Shown: positions 12,416-25,900 of the stretch, piece by piece
How the letters are laid out: each line of letters begins with the position of its first letter
How positions within the stretch are numbered: the stretch's first letter is position 1
Assembly: GCA_963514095.1 (NCBI GenBank)
Contig: OY741269.1
Span: 19,997,190 to 20,061,189 of the forward strand
DNA length: 64,000 bases
Source: Eutrigla gurnardus
Taxonomy: Eukaryota > Chordata > Actinopteri > Perciformes > Triglidae
Reading direction: 5' to 3'
Notes under the pieces: generated by a model
Database searches by the model: none
Told to the model about the DNA's origin: nothing
What the model saw: the letters and a program-made list of their open reading frames with translations, nothing else
Position numbers and translations under genes: made by a program

Positions 12416-15400
12416 CTTGAAGGCACCACACAGACAGGGTTAATGTCAGGGACGCTGCCCCCTACTGGAGAGCGTGGAGAGTTGTTTCTGACAGGAGGAG
12501 GTACCTGTGCAGGCAGCTTGCCGGCGTTGGTGGGCTTGCTGGTGGACCAGGCCAGGGTGTGAGCGGAACCACAGGCCACCCGGTTGATCTTCTTGCCCTG
12601 CAGCGCGGCGACCAGCCGCGGCCTCTGGATGGCGTTGGTGGTCCCGTCGCCCAGCTGGCCCTCGTCGTTGTCGCCCCACGTGTACACTTCTCCTGAACAA
12701 AAACTCAGTTAAAATTTGACACAACATATATCGTACAAATAAAGATTTTTCCAAATTCCTAGATATTGAAAACAAATGCATTTTTTGGACTTTCATAGAA
12801 CTTGATTCACGAGAAAAAATATTAAAAATGAAAACCATAAAACAGCAACAATCAGAACTAAAGGAATAAAAGACAACAGATAAACAAGCAGCGGAGGAGA
12901 CTTTGTTCCTCCATTTACGACGCAAACGCCATGGAGGCATTTTAGTGGGAATTCTGTACTTTAGGAATATTAATAATATATGGATAACGATAAAGTGATG
13001 TGATGCAGCATGTGAGGTAAACAGGGAGGATGATGGGAAACGGGTTGGTCCTACCATCCTCCGTGCAGCACACGCAGTGCAGCGACCCCGTGGCGATGGC
13101 GATGACCTTCTTCCCCTGAAGCCCCTGAACCTGTCGTGGGCGCCGGACGTGGTCGTCAGAGCCGTGGCCCAGCCGGTGGTAGTCTCCCTTCCCCCTGAGG
13201 ACGACACCAAGGCATTAAACATGGCCGCGTGGTCTCACCTATGACACACCGCGGACGCCACCACGGACGCCACAGAGGCGATGAGGAACGTACCACGTGT
13301 ACACGGCACCGGACTTAGTGAGCGCCACGGAGAACTGAGAGCCACACTCCACTTTGACGACCCCGAGGCCCGTCAGAGAGTCGATCTGAAAACAAGAAGC
13401 ATCATCATTATTATAAGTAGTATTATTATTATTAGTAGTAGTTGTATTATTATTATTATTATTAATATTAGTAGTCGTAGTAGCAGTATTATTACTGTAT
13501 TATTATTTAAATTTTATTATACTATTATTATTCAGGACTATGCTGCCAGTCGCTACTAACAGGAAGTAGAACTACTAACAGGAAGTAGAACATGACTAGA
13601 GAAAGCAGACACACGGAACATGCTTCTGTAAAACGGGTTTACCTTCATGGGGATTTTGCAGCCGTCACTTCCTCCCCGGCCCAGTTTGCCGTAGTCCCCG
13701 TCCCCCCAGGACCAGACCATGTCATCGTCTGTTAGACACAGAGTCTGGGCGTCTCCGCTGCCGCACGCCACATCGATGACCCGGTGACCCTGCAGTGCAT
13801 CCACCTGTAGAAACCACACAGACGTCAGCTCCGCCCCGCCCCGCCATGGTCGTCTGGGTAACGAGTATGTGGCGTTGTGTGGTGAGGGATCACTGACCAG
13901 CTTGGGTTTGAGCTGGTCCTCGCTGTCTCCGTGGCCCAGCCGTCCGTAGCGACCTTTGCCCCAGGTGAAGAGCTCGCCGCTGGCAGTGATGCAGGCGCTA
14001 TGGGCGCCCCCGGCAGCGATGTCCACCACCTCCACGCCCCTCAGGGACTCGATGACCCGCGGGCGGTCGCAGGGGCTGCAGGCAACAGGACTCATGGTTA
14101 CTAGAGTGGCTTAGTTAACACTAGGCAGCCTATGTTAATAAAATAAGGATTGTTTTTTGATAAGTTGTGGAACTTGGAGTTAACATATTTCTACCAGAAT
14201 TTCTATGAACTATTAAGCTGTAAGTAAACCTATAACTTATATTTTACTTGATAAAATAAAACAATATATGCACTCATATGTCGTAGTGTTTTACAGTATC
14301 TGTAGCTTTTAATGTGATGCTCATAATTATTTTTTTTGGATCATTTCCATCAACCGGCCCTCATTCAAAACTAAGTGAATAGCCCTGGTCTAAACGCTCG
14401 GCCTTTGGTCATACACTACTTTTCAAGATGAATTGTGGGATATGTTGAGTCCACTATGTAAGGCAGAGATGTCCAAACTCAGTCCTGGAGGGTCCGAGTC
14501 CTGCAGGTAAGAACGTTTTCATTCTTAAATAAGACGATCGATTAATTAATACAAGTAAATTGTTGATTGTTGCATTTGTGACATTTTCAATGTTTTTCAG
14601 ATATTTCTGGCACATTTGATGTATTTTTGTAGATTCTATTTAATTTAATTTTGAAAAAACAAAAGAAAAATACAAACATTTAATTATTTTTTTAATGTTT
14701 GGAACGTGTTTTTGAGAAGATTTTGCTGAATTATTGAACAATTTTCAATACATTTTTTATATTTTTGATCTATTTTTAAGAAAAAATACTTTTGAGAGGT
14801 TTTTGGGTGAATTTTTGACATTTTTTTAAAGCTGATCAGTCACATGACTAAAATGCTGGGCATCAACCCCGTTTTAACAAAAAGAAAACTCAAATCCACA
14901 ACCGATGAAGAGTTGCCGTTTCTGTACAGCTTTTCTGATGCTTCAAAATGTGCATAAAAAAGTGTGCGATGTGAAACTAAAAGGAGCCGAGTCCAGACCT
15001 TCTGTTGCCGTGGCCCAGCTTCCCGTCCTCGGCCTCCCCCCACGAGTAGACCTCGCCCTCCGACGACAGCGCCAGGCAGTGCTTCCCTCCGGAGTTCACC
15101 GCCACTTTCCTGATGAAGACGTGCTGGATGGACTCCAGCAGCGTCGGCGTGGAAACGGACTCCGTACCACCGATGCCCAGCCGACCGCCGGCTCCATATC
15201 CTGTCGCGTACAGCTGGCAATCCAGAAACACAGACATATCAGTTTCCTGGGACTCAATTTTTTTTATGATTTAATCATTTTCAGCTGTTGTTTTTTATGA
15301 ATTAAACTATTAAAACATTGTCTACTAGTCACATAGTTTGTATCTTGTCTTTTTTATTTTTTGTTTTAATTAATTAATTATTTTATTTTTTATTTGATTA

Positions 15401-18400
15401 TTTATGTATGTATTGTTTTTAAAAGAAAAACAAAAGGATGTATATGTTGTGCTTTATAATGTACTTTATAATGACCAGAAAAAACTGACCTTTCCATCTG
15501 CCGTGACGGCGAACAGCGTCTGCTCGCCGCCGATGAGCTGCACCGGCCGCAGCGTGGCGAGGGCCTCGGTGGGCGTGGGCACTTTGACCTTCGCCCCCTC
15601 GATGCCCCCCAGCTGGCCCCGGTGGTTGTGTCCCCAGCCGTAGATGGTCCCGCTGCCCCCGGCAGAGAGGGTCCAGTCGTCTGGACGCCTGTTCATCCAC
15701 TGGACCAGCTGCTCGTCGTGTTCCCGCTTGAACAGCTCGTGGCTCTCATGGAGGCCGTTGATGATCTCGTGGTCGGCCATGAGCTCGCGGATCTTCTTCG
15801 TGACCTTCAGAGGGACACAGCCGGCGGGGTTACGAAGGTTCACGAAGCGTGAGGAGGGAAACTAAAGGCCGGATCACTCACCTCGTCCAGGAACGGTCTT
15901 GGCAGGGAGGTCCTCTTGTCTAGAGCCACGGCCACTCTGGAGGCGGTGCAGTACCGGCGGAACCAGGCCCACTTGTGGGTCTCAGCGCAGCAGGGTAACG
16001 TGTCCAGCTCCAGATCGCAGGCCAAAGCCACCAGGACCTGAACACCATGTTAAAATTAACTGAACTGCTACTGCTGCTAACAAAGTTAGCTTCATGATTC
16101 AAGGTCAACTTTACAGTGTTAAAGCCATCTTAGTAGCTACCTAGTATTGGTAGCGTGGTAGCGACCTGCCAATCAGCAGGTAAGCCCCGCCCCCTAAAGC
16201 ATCCCCGGTAAGCCCCGCCCCCTAAAGCATCCCCTGCTTTCTGGTCTGTTGGACTCTAAAGGGACCATACTTTACTAAATGAACATCATGCTGGATTGAA
16301 GAAGACTTGAAACTGGAGATTGAGACCATAAACTCATGTTTACAATGTCTACTGAGATAATACATCAAGAGAGAAGTAGGACCATTTTCTCATAGACTTC
16401 TATACAATCATAGAGGAGTCGCCCCCTGGTGGCCAGCAGAGAGAATGTAGCTTTAAGGACCCTCAAGTTGTTCAAATCAGCCTCATGCAGTGTGAACACG
16501 GCGAGTCACCTTGAAGAAGGGGCTGTGGAGCAGCTGCTTTCCTCCCCTGACGATGGGATCCTCGTACTCGTATTGCCTCTGCAGGGCCTCCGGGAGCCCC
16601 TTCACCAGCGCCGCCAGCGCACTTCCTGTGAAGCTCTGAGGGAAACGGATCATCAGTCATTATTACAAATATAGGCCTCGCTTTACTATAAAAGGGCTCT
16701 ATTTAAGGATAATTGCAGCACTGCAGTAGATGGTATGGAAGCCCTGAGAAAAAACTATATATATTTTTTATCTGATCTAAATTAAATGTTTCTCCTGTGA
16801 AAAAAAAGGTGTTGCCAGGATATTATTTCTAAATGTCTCTCCCTTTTTCATCTGTAAAAAAAAAAAATTAATGTAATACACATTTTGGCCACAAGAGGCC
16901 AAAGCGCGTCACTACTCCATGTTATAAATAAGACTAAAAGCATTCATGTTTTTCCTTCTAGGCGAGTTTTCATTCTAAATTTAAAGAAATGAAACACTTG
17001 GGATGGAAACTAAACTACCCCCCCCCCCCCTTCCTTCCTTTTCACACAGGAAAAAAAAAAGATTATTTTTGCAAAACCTTTTTTCTTTCCACCTGTTAAG
17101 TCATAAACACAGTAGAGAAAACAATTTAGTTCAGATTTAAAAAAAGAATCACCAGAACTTTTTCCCCTCTCACTCTGCAGCTCAGGGCTTCCGTATCTTT
17201 GACACATCTAGACAAAATATCTTCAACATTACTAACACTATGAGAATAACCATGGTGCTAACAGATGTTACATATAACGAGGTAATCAATCATTCTCATT
17301 ACGTAGTGGTGACCTCACCATGGAGCGGGCCTCGCCCTCGCTGTCGCCCAGCAGCCGGTTGATGTTGATGGACTGACCGTACTCGGTGGTCAGCAGCTTC
17401 CGGAGCCTCTGCAGGGCCCACATCCGGTGTCCCGCCGCTGCACAAAACCACATTAATGCAGTATCAAGCAGGGTTCTTACATCTTCTCCAAAGTCAAATT
17501 CAGGCACTTTTCAAGCAATTCAAGGTTAATTTTCATGCTTTTCCAGCTCCTTCCAGCTGTGGTAAACTACATATTTGTATACAACAGAAGAACCACAAAT
17601 GAAAGGAAAACTAATTCCACTAACAGATCCACAGAAATATAATCACCAACTAGTTTGATCATCTGTTCATCATCAAGTCATTTTTCATGCAGAAATGTCA
17701 GAAAATGCTATTTTCAGTCCCTCAAATATGGAGATCTTCTTTTCTCTGTTACATCATATATGTCATCACATAGAACATACATTTCAAGCACTTTCAAGCA
17801 CTTTATTCTAAATGCAAGCACTTTTCAAAACCTTGAAAACACCACATTAGAATTCAAGGGTTTCAAGGATTTCCAGCACCCGTACCAACCCTGATGTCCA
17901 GGGTGTTTCTGGCTGCTAGTAATCGTATTTGTGACCGATTTAACGCTGACAAGTCATGACTTGGTGGATGAGGAGAACCACGCCGTACCTAGAGCACTGA
18001 GCTGGGCACAAGCGGCTAGCGAGGCGGCGAGGCGAGGAACTATGCTCCGGTTGGACGCGAAGTTGAGCCTGAAGTCCAGCAGACATGTGACCAGGTCCAT
18101 GGAGGGGCAGGACAGGATGCAGCGGTCTGACAGTAAGTCTTTGGGACCTGAGGGGAGACACGGAGACTTACTCAGAAACACAGTGTCACAGTGTAGTTTC
18201 AACACTCGGCGACAGGCGGTTCAGTGCAACTCACCGGCAGCCGGCATGATGGGATACACGGTGAAACGCCAGCCCCATCCGTTCACCGAGCCGTCGCTGG
18301 TGAACTTCCACTTCAGCTCATCTCCCGGGATCCTCAGCTCGCTGGACCAGTCGGACCACTCCCGGCCTGAAACACACAGTTAGCATCACAGTTAGCATCA

Positions 18401-21400
18401 CAGTTAGCATCACAGTTAGCGTCAGCATTCCGTCAGCTAGCGGTTTAGCTTTCACCGTGCTCCTCTTCATCACCTGATCTGACGGAGACGATTCGATTGG
18501 CTCCGTCCATGACGGTGAGCGGGTCGTGGCGTCGCTCGGTCGAACACTGTCGGTCGAACTCGATCCTCAGACCCTCGGCACCTGCAGAGGGAAGAGACCC
18601 GGTCACTTCCTGTCATGAAATCCAGTCACTTCCTGTAAACGGTCTGTTCACTCGAACCAGGTGAAAACATGTAAACAAAAGAGGCTCCAGCTCCTGTCAT
18701 CACAAAGTGATCAGAGAAAGAAAATAAATACATTATGGGATGGCTATGGGACAGAAGGTAAGCCTAAATAGTTTTTAAATAATAATAAAAAAAACAACTG
18801 CGATTGAACCATCACATTAATCACACCACATTCATAACAACAAGCCAACACCATCTGAGTTGAATACACGTATTCCATTGGCCTGCAGTGCTCCGTAACA
18901 CAGTGGAAAGAGAAAACAGGAAAAGTGTGTGTAATTTCTCCTTAGGAAAAAATAAAATAAGAAAATTAAATAAGTGCATCTATGCCCAAAACCAAAAAAA
19001 TCAGCTGGGAAATATATTGTGTGCGTCTCATTTGTTGACATTATTAATGATTAATTAATTAATTATTATTATTTCAAGGTTGCAACGTGCACAGATGAGA
19101 TGCAACGTAAAACATAACAAAAACATGATATCGGCATTATAGATGGGCCATCGGCCACCCTGCTCTCTAAATATCGGCAGCTCACCTGGGATCTTGACCG
19201 TGCCGCTGGTGGAGGTGTCGTCCGTGTACGGGTGGCTGCTCTCCACCACGACGGGCTGAGAGGACAGACGGCCGCTCTGAGAGTCCGTGGCAACGTCCTC
19301 CAACTCGGTGACACACAACTCCAGCAGCATGTCGGCGACCTGCGTAAACAGAAGACGACAGGAAGACACGTCAAAACCACAGCCGATGTCCCACGGAGCA
19401 CAGAAGCACCAGGGGGAAACCGGAGACCTGGTCTCACCTGTGGATAAGCGGTCCCCATCCCGGACAGCACGGCAGACAGCACCTCCTTGCCCTTCTCCCC
19501 GGAGCGACAGGACACCGCCAGCTTCAGCAGGTCAACCATCACACGGGTGTCATCGGGGACCAGCAGACTGGTGAACTCGTCCAGGTACTGAGGCTCCGGA
19601 CCGACCACTTTACTCTGGCTCTCAGAGTCCTGCAGACAAGACGGGATAAAACTGTCTGTGGTCCCCCAGAGGTCTACGATAGTAGCTCACATTAGTCCAG
19701 AGACCAGACCAGACTATGTGGAGAAACCAGAGACTGTCTGTGGTTTAAACAACAAGGTCTCTGCCGTATTTATGTCTAGATGACCTTATTTGGAGTGTTG
19801 ATGGAGCAGCTACAATGTTAGCATAGCCTAGCACCCATCAACCAGACTCCATTCAGAAAACAAGCATTTTAAAAGTAGTTATCCTGTGGTCTTGAAGACA
19901 GACCTAACAAAGCATGACTTGACACTTTTTTACTGATCACCATCATTATGAAGTTATTTCAGAATCCTTTTCATCTGGTTATTGATGTTAAATCACAGAT
20001 AAACACTTTATTCTGGGTTCCTCCAGCTGTGGTGAACCAGCCCACGTGGGTCTTGCTTACATCCAGTGAATCCAGCTTGGTGAAATCCACCGAGCACCTC
20101 TGGATGATGTCATGAACCCAACAAGAAGAAGAAGATGGTTCTTGGTTCCACCGCCGTGGGACCAACTCACCTCTTTAGTCTTGGTCATGGTTTCGGCGAT
20201 GATGCTCGCGGCTCCGGGGTCGTCGGTGACGGGGATGAAGGGACGCGAGGACGCGCCGGAGGCCGAGGGAGTTATGGCCGACGATGGCGTGATGGCGTCT
20301 TCTGACGACGGAGGCTGTTCATGGACACAAAAACACACACGGTCACACAAAACGACAGCATTAAACGTTTTAATGAGCTCAATCCTGCACTTTGGTTTAG
20401 AATAGCGTTTCAACACTGACTGCTATAACGAATGTATTCACTCTCATTTAATAACAAAATCAACCAGGAATAAAATCTTAAAGGGAGAGTTGTCTTTGGT
20501 GAATCTGAACGAATCATTTAAAACAACAAAGTCTCACAAGAACACAAACTAACTAACCGATGGAGGCAGCGCTACAACAGCAACTCCGTGTTCTGAGAAG
20601 TTAAATTACCCTTTTTGTGAATGGAGTCTGGTGGCTTTAAAGACATAACCTGTCCTGAAGGTAATAACATGTAGAAGTTCATCATGTAACATCACAACTG
20701 TCTAAAGATTCAAACTTTAAGAGGCAGAATGAAAACGGAGAAAGCTGTGAAAACGTGTAATAGTGATGAATGAGAGTTGCTGCCGTTTCCATGTTGGACC
20801 CATATATAGTTTGCTGATGGTTGCATCTGCAACACCTGCTCAACGTGGGGGGAAAATTAATGCTTCCTGTATTACAGTAAATCAGCACAAAGTGCATCTG
20901 AAGCAGCACTTTGATGAAGAATAAAAAGAAAAGCCAAACGGGGCCGTTAGTAGGTTTTTCAGGATTAAAAAGTTTGTTCTTCTCTTTTTAAAAACAACAT
21001 CCTCACTGAGGTCACTAACAGTTGGCTGCTTCACATAAAAGGAGGCTCACAGCTGTTTAAACAACCTGAGCTTCATTCAGAAACCTCAACAGAAACCCTG
21101 AATGTTTAAAAACCTGGTGGTTGTTTTATTATATACGTCTGTCTTATTATAATGAACATTTAAAAATGAAATCGCTGGGTAATAATAGATTCTGACAAAA
21201 TCCACATGAGGTGTAAAGGTCCACCACCAGTGTCCCGTCCTCACCTCTCCCTTCTTGTCTTGCCAGGGATTGGGGCTGACCCGGTCCTCGGTCTCAGGCA
21301 GGACGGGAGGACCTTCCTCGTCGCTCACACTGGAGGAGGATGAGGAGTCTGACGGGGGGACGGGCGAGCTGGAAGGACACTCTGCTGGCAGGATCATGCT

Positions 21401-21697
21401 GGCCGGCATCAGAGCGCCGACAACGGCGTCCCTGAGGAAACGGACGCTTTTTATTTGGGGGCCGTTGTAGGTCAAATATAAATACTCTGAGATTAAACTC
21501 ACAAATGTACAAGTTATAAAAAAGTATTATTTTCCCCACACACCCCTGCTGTATTTCACTTATTCTAATGTTTGATCAAAACATGATTCTCATCCCCTCC
21601 TCTCCAATGTAGTTTGTAATTTTTTATTTTATTTATAGACACATTATTATTTATTTATTTATTTTTGGGGGGTAATTTATTATCATTATTATTCCCT

Positions 21698-21790
<93 letters not shown>

Positions 21791-21805
21791 ATAATGTAAA
21801 AATAA

Positions 21806-21845
<40 letters not shown>

Positions 21846-22862
21846 TACATTATCTTATACCTTTTGATGTGTATACAGATATACATGGGAGAATGCATAA
21901 TTAAGCATGTCATTAATGTATGTAATAAATAAATAAAGTCTCTCCCCAGCGCTGCAGACGGACTCACCTTGCATACAGGATCTGCAGGGCCGACAGCACG
22001 TGGGTCAGAGCCTGCTGCTTGGCCAGGTTCCCGTCGAGACTCAGGAGGATCTTGGCCAGCGAGGGTCGGTTGGGCTTCATGCTGCTCTGCCCGCTCAGCT
22101 TGTTGTTCACCGCCGCCGCCGAGTCGCTGTCCGACTGGACGCCTGCAGGGTGACACGCCAACACAATCACACACACATACAGACACGCTGCCTTCCTTCA
22201 CTACCAGCTGACCTGAGAACAGCTGGTCTAACATTCATCAACCTGCTACACTTCATAAAAGCTACAGAGCATAACAATATGACACAGCTACAAAGAGACG
22301 GATCTCAAGTGATCACATGATTAATCACATGTATGTTCATAGTCAGGGATTCACCCTCTGGTCACTTACTTTAATATTCTCTTAATATTTAATATAAGTC
22401 TTAATATTCAATCTACTTAATTACATATATATAGTTGTATGTATACATACATACATACACACATATACACACACACACACACATCATTTTCTATTCTGTC
22501 ATATCTCAACAATTTTAATATTCTTGTTCTTTCATCTGTTCTTACCTGCCCAGGGAAAACAGGCAGAAACTAGCAAAATTGCTATAACCTGGTTCAATAC
22601 ATTTTTTCTTGTTTTACGAGATTAATGTTTTTTGTGCATTGTGTTATTATTATATATACACATCTTAATTCCTGAGATGGAAGCAAACAACAATGATTCA
22701 GAATCATGATTATTAATAAAAGTGGGGCAACATTCTATCAAATATTCAAATAAAATGCAAATAATAAAATTAAAACAACCTGATCACTTCAGTATAAAAA
22801 AATCTGGGTTCCGGTCTGACAACGACTAAACAGCGCCCCCTTGTGTACAATCTGCTAAACAT

Positions 22863-22908
<46 letters not shown>

Positions 22909-25900
22909 GAGGGTTACCTAGATAGGAGGCTCCAAGGGAATCCCTGGCCGTCTGGAAGAGGACTGGCTCATGAACGGAGGGTGTGGTCACGTCCACGGTG
23001 GTCCAGGCCACGCTGTGGGAGGAGCCACAGGCCACGCGGGTGATCTTCTGCCCCTCCAGACCCTGGACCAGCGTGGGCTTCCTGTTCACGGTGGTGGTCC
23101 CGTTCCCCTGCTGCCCGTGATCGTTGTCGCCCCAGGCAAACACCTGAATGAGAAACACACCCGGGGTCAGAGAGGCTGCCATCAGCACACGGTGGTCTGG
23201 ACTGAGACACAGATACCGGGTCTCTGACACGACGTCAACGCTGAGACCTCGTCACATTCTGGTGAATATGTTTGTTGAATGTTTAAAACTAAAACCGATC
23301 TGACATGTTGCATCTTTCAAATGAGTAAATATCGAGTAGGAAGTGAAGTTGTTCTGAGGTGTAATTGGCTGTAAAGCCGCCGAGCTCGGAAGTGTCTGGT
23401 GAAGTAGAGTAACGATCGGGTTCGTAGTGTCCCGGTTCATAGCACCCCCGGTGGAGGAGGTCAGTACTCACCTGTCCTGTTTCTGTAACAGCCAAGCAGT
23501 GCAGGGCTCCGACGGCGACGTGGACGATCTTCTTGGCCCTCAGCCCCTCCACCATCTGGGGCTTCCTCACGTGGACGTCGGTGCCATGGCCCAGACGGAA
23601 GTAGTCGCCTTTGCCCCTGTTTGGAAACACAAAACGTCACGGGGGGCAAAAAAAACGGAACACGACGTGATGACTGGGGCAGCCGTCGAGTCGTCGGTCC
23701 ATCTTACCAGGTCCACACGACTCCAGACTTGGTGAGAGCCAATGAGAACTGAGCTCCACACTCGATCTGGCAGACGCCCTGCCCGTTGAGCCTCTCGATG
23801 TTCTGGGGGATGTTGCAGCCTTCGCTGCCGCCACGACCCAGCTTCCCAAAATCCCCATCCCCCCAGGAGAACACCAAGCCTGAGAAATAATATTAACACA
23901 CACATGACACACCAGACAGGGAGACTCATCTTGTGCCTGCAGGATCTTCATTTGTGTTTATTAGCGTCATTCAGTTTAAATACTGCATCAACAGAAATAC
24001 CTTCATCAGTGAGGGCCAGAGTTTGCGCATCTCTGCTCCCACAAGCCACCTGGATGACACGATGTCCCAGAAGCACTTTCACCTGTAAGGTCACAGCAAC
24101 AAGGCGTGGTTAATGTACACAATTCATAGTATACTGGGATTCATCAGAAACTAACGCTGCTCTACACATTATATAGGGTGTTTTAAAGGGTCAGTTCAGA
24201 TTCACACAATAACACAAACAAAAAGTTGTTGTGTTTGGCCTTAAAGGGATAGTTCTGATTTTAAGCAGGTTTTATGAGGTTACTTTACCTACAGGAAAAA
24301 AGCCGTTATCTCAATCTGCTCACTTCAAAGCCACCAGACACCATTGATGAATGACTCCAAACAATGACTCCAAACGAACCCTTTAAAACTCCAAAGTCAC
24401 ACAATAACACAAACGAACCAACAGATGGAGGCAGCTGTAGACCAGCAGCTCCTGTGTTCCGAGAGGTTAAATCAGTGGTTTTGGAAATGGAGTCTGGTGG
24501 CTTTAAAGAGAGCGCAGATGGTTCTCCTGTCTGTCTCTCCAAACATCTACATCGGCAGGTAAAAAAACACCGACTATGGAGAAGAACCACATCCCAACGG
24601 TCTGTAACAAACAACCAGACGAACCAGTTTGGGCCTCAGCTGCGTGGTGTTGTCTCCGTGTCCGAGGCGTCCGTACTCCCCCAGCCCCCAGCTGTACAGC
24701 TCACCGCTGGAGGTGATGGCCGCGCTGTGGGAGCTGCCACAGGCGATGTCGCGGATCCGCTTGGTCTTCAGCGCCTCAATCAGCCTCGGCTTGTCACAGT
24801 TCCTGGTATGGGAAAAAAAACACACGGTTCCTTAATCACGTAGTCAGACATATCGCTGCATTATGGAGATGTGAGACAGAATTTACAATGTTTTTAATTT
24901 AGGAACTCACAAAATTATGAAAACAGAATTCTTGATCTATGTCACTATTTAAAGAGTAATTAGACCTGTAGTCCAGTGTATCTGGGTATTTAGTGGTCTT
25001 TCAGGTCCATTAAAGTGTTTGAATTCTACATATTATTATTATAAATATACGTAGTGACTGGTTGAAACCTATCGTAATACCCATCTCTGCATATGTAGCC
25101 TTTAGCCTTCAAATTACCTTATGCTAACAGCTAATGCTACACGTAGCATACTCATATCCCAGCCTTGCATGTTAACTCACATTCACAAATATTTAAACTG
25201 TATTTTGTATCTACAACATACCTTTATGCACTTAGCTAAACATAATCGTAACAATAGTTAGCATGCTATAAATTAGCATTAGCCTAGCTATTAGCATAAG
25301 CTAATGTCAAGGTCCTTCATGAAGGCTAAGTTGAGGACCGTCCTGTGAAAGATGACGTACATTCTGCTGAAGTGTCCAAGTTTGCCGTCGTCCCCTTCTC
25401 CCCAGGAGAACACCTTCCCGTCCACGGTCAGCGCCATGGCGTGGCGCCCCCCAGAATGCACCGCGACCTTCTTCACCACGTAGTTACTGAGGGCGGTGAT
25501 CTGGCGGGGGATGGGGATGGTCCCGCTGGACAGGCCGAGGCCCAACCGGCCGTTGGTGGCCTCTCCACAGGCGTAGATCTTCCCTTCCACCGTCACTGCA
25601 ACGGAGACACAGCACTTACACACAGAATACAAAATATCTATATCTTTATCTATATCTAGATATATATAATATAACAAACTCCAGGACGTTCATCACCCAC
25701 CTGCAAAGAGGCTTTTGGACCCACCGGCCACTTGGACCACATTGAGAGCAGACAGGGTTTCAGAGAAGGAGGGCACCTTGATCTGGAAGGACCAATAAGA
25801 GTGATTAGAAAGGCAGCAGCTTCGGAGCATCTGGCCCACATCGTCTAGCATGCAGGATGAAGAACCCCAAAGGTGCTCAGCAAACACGTCAGAGCACTGG

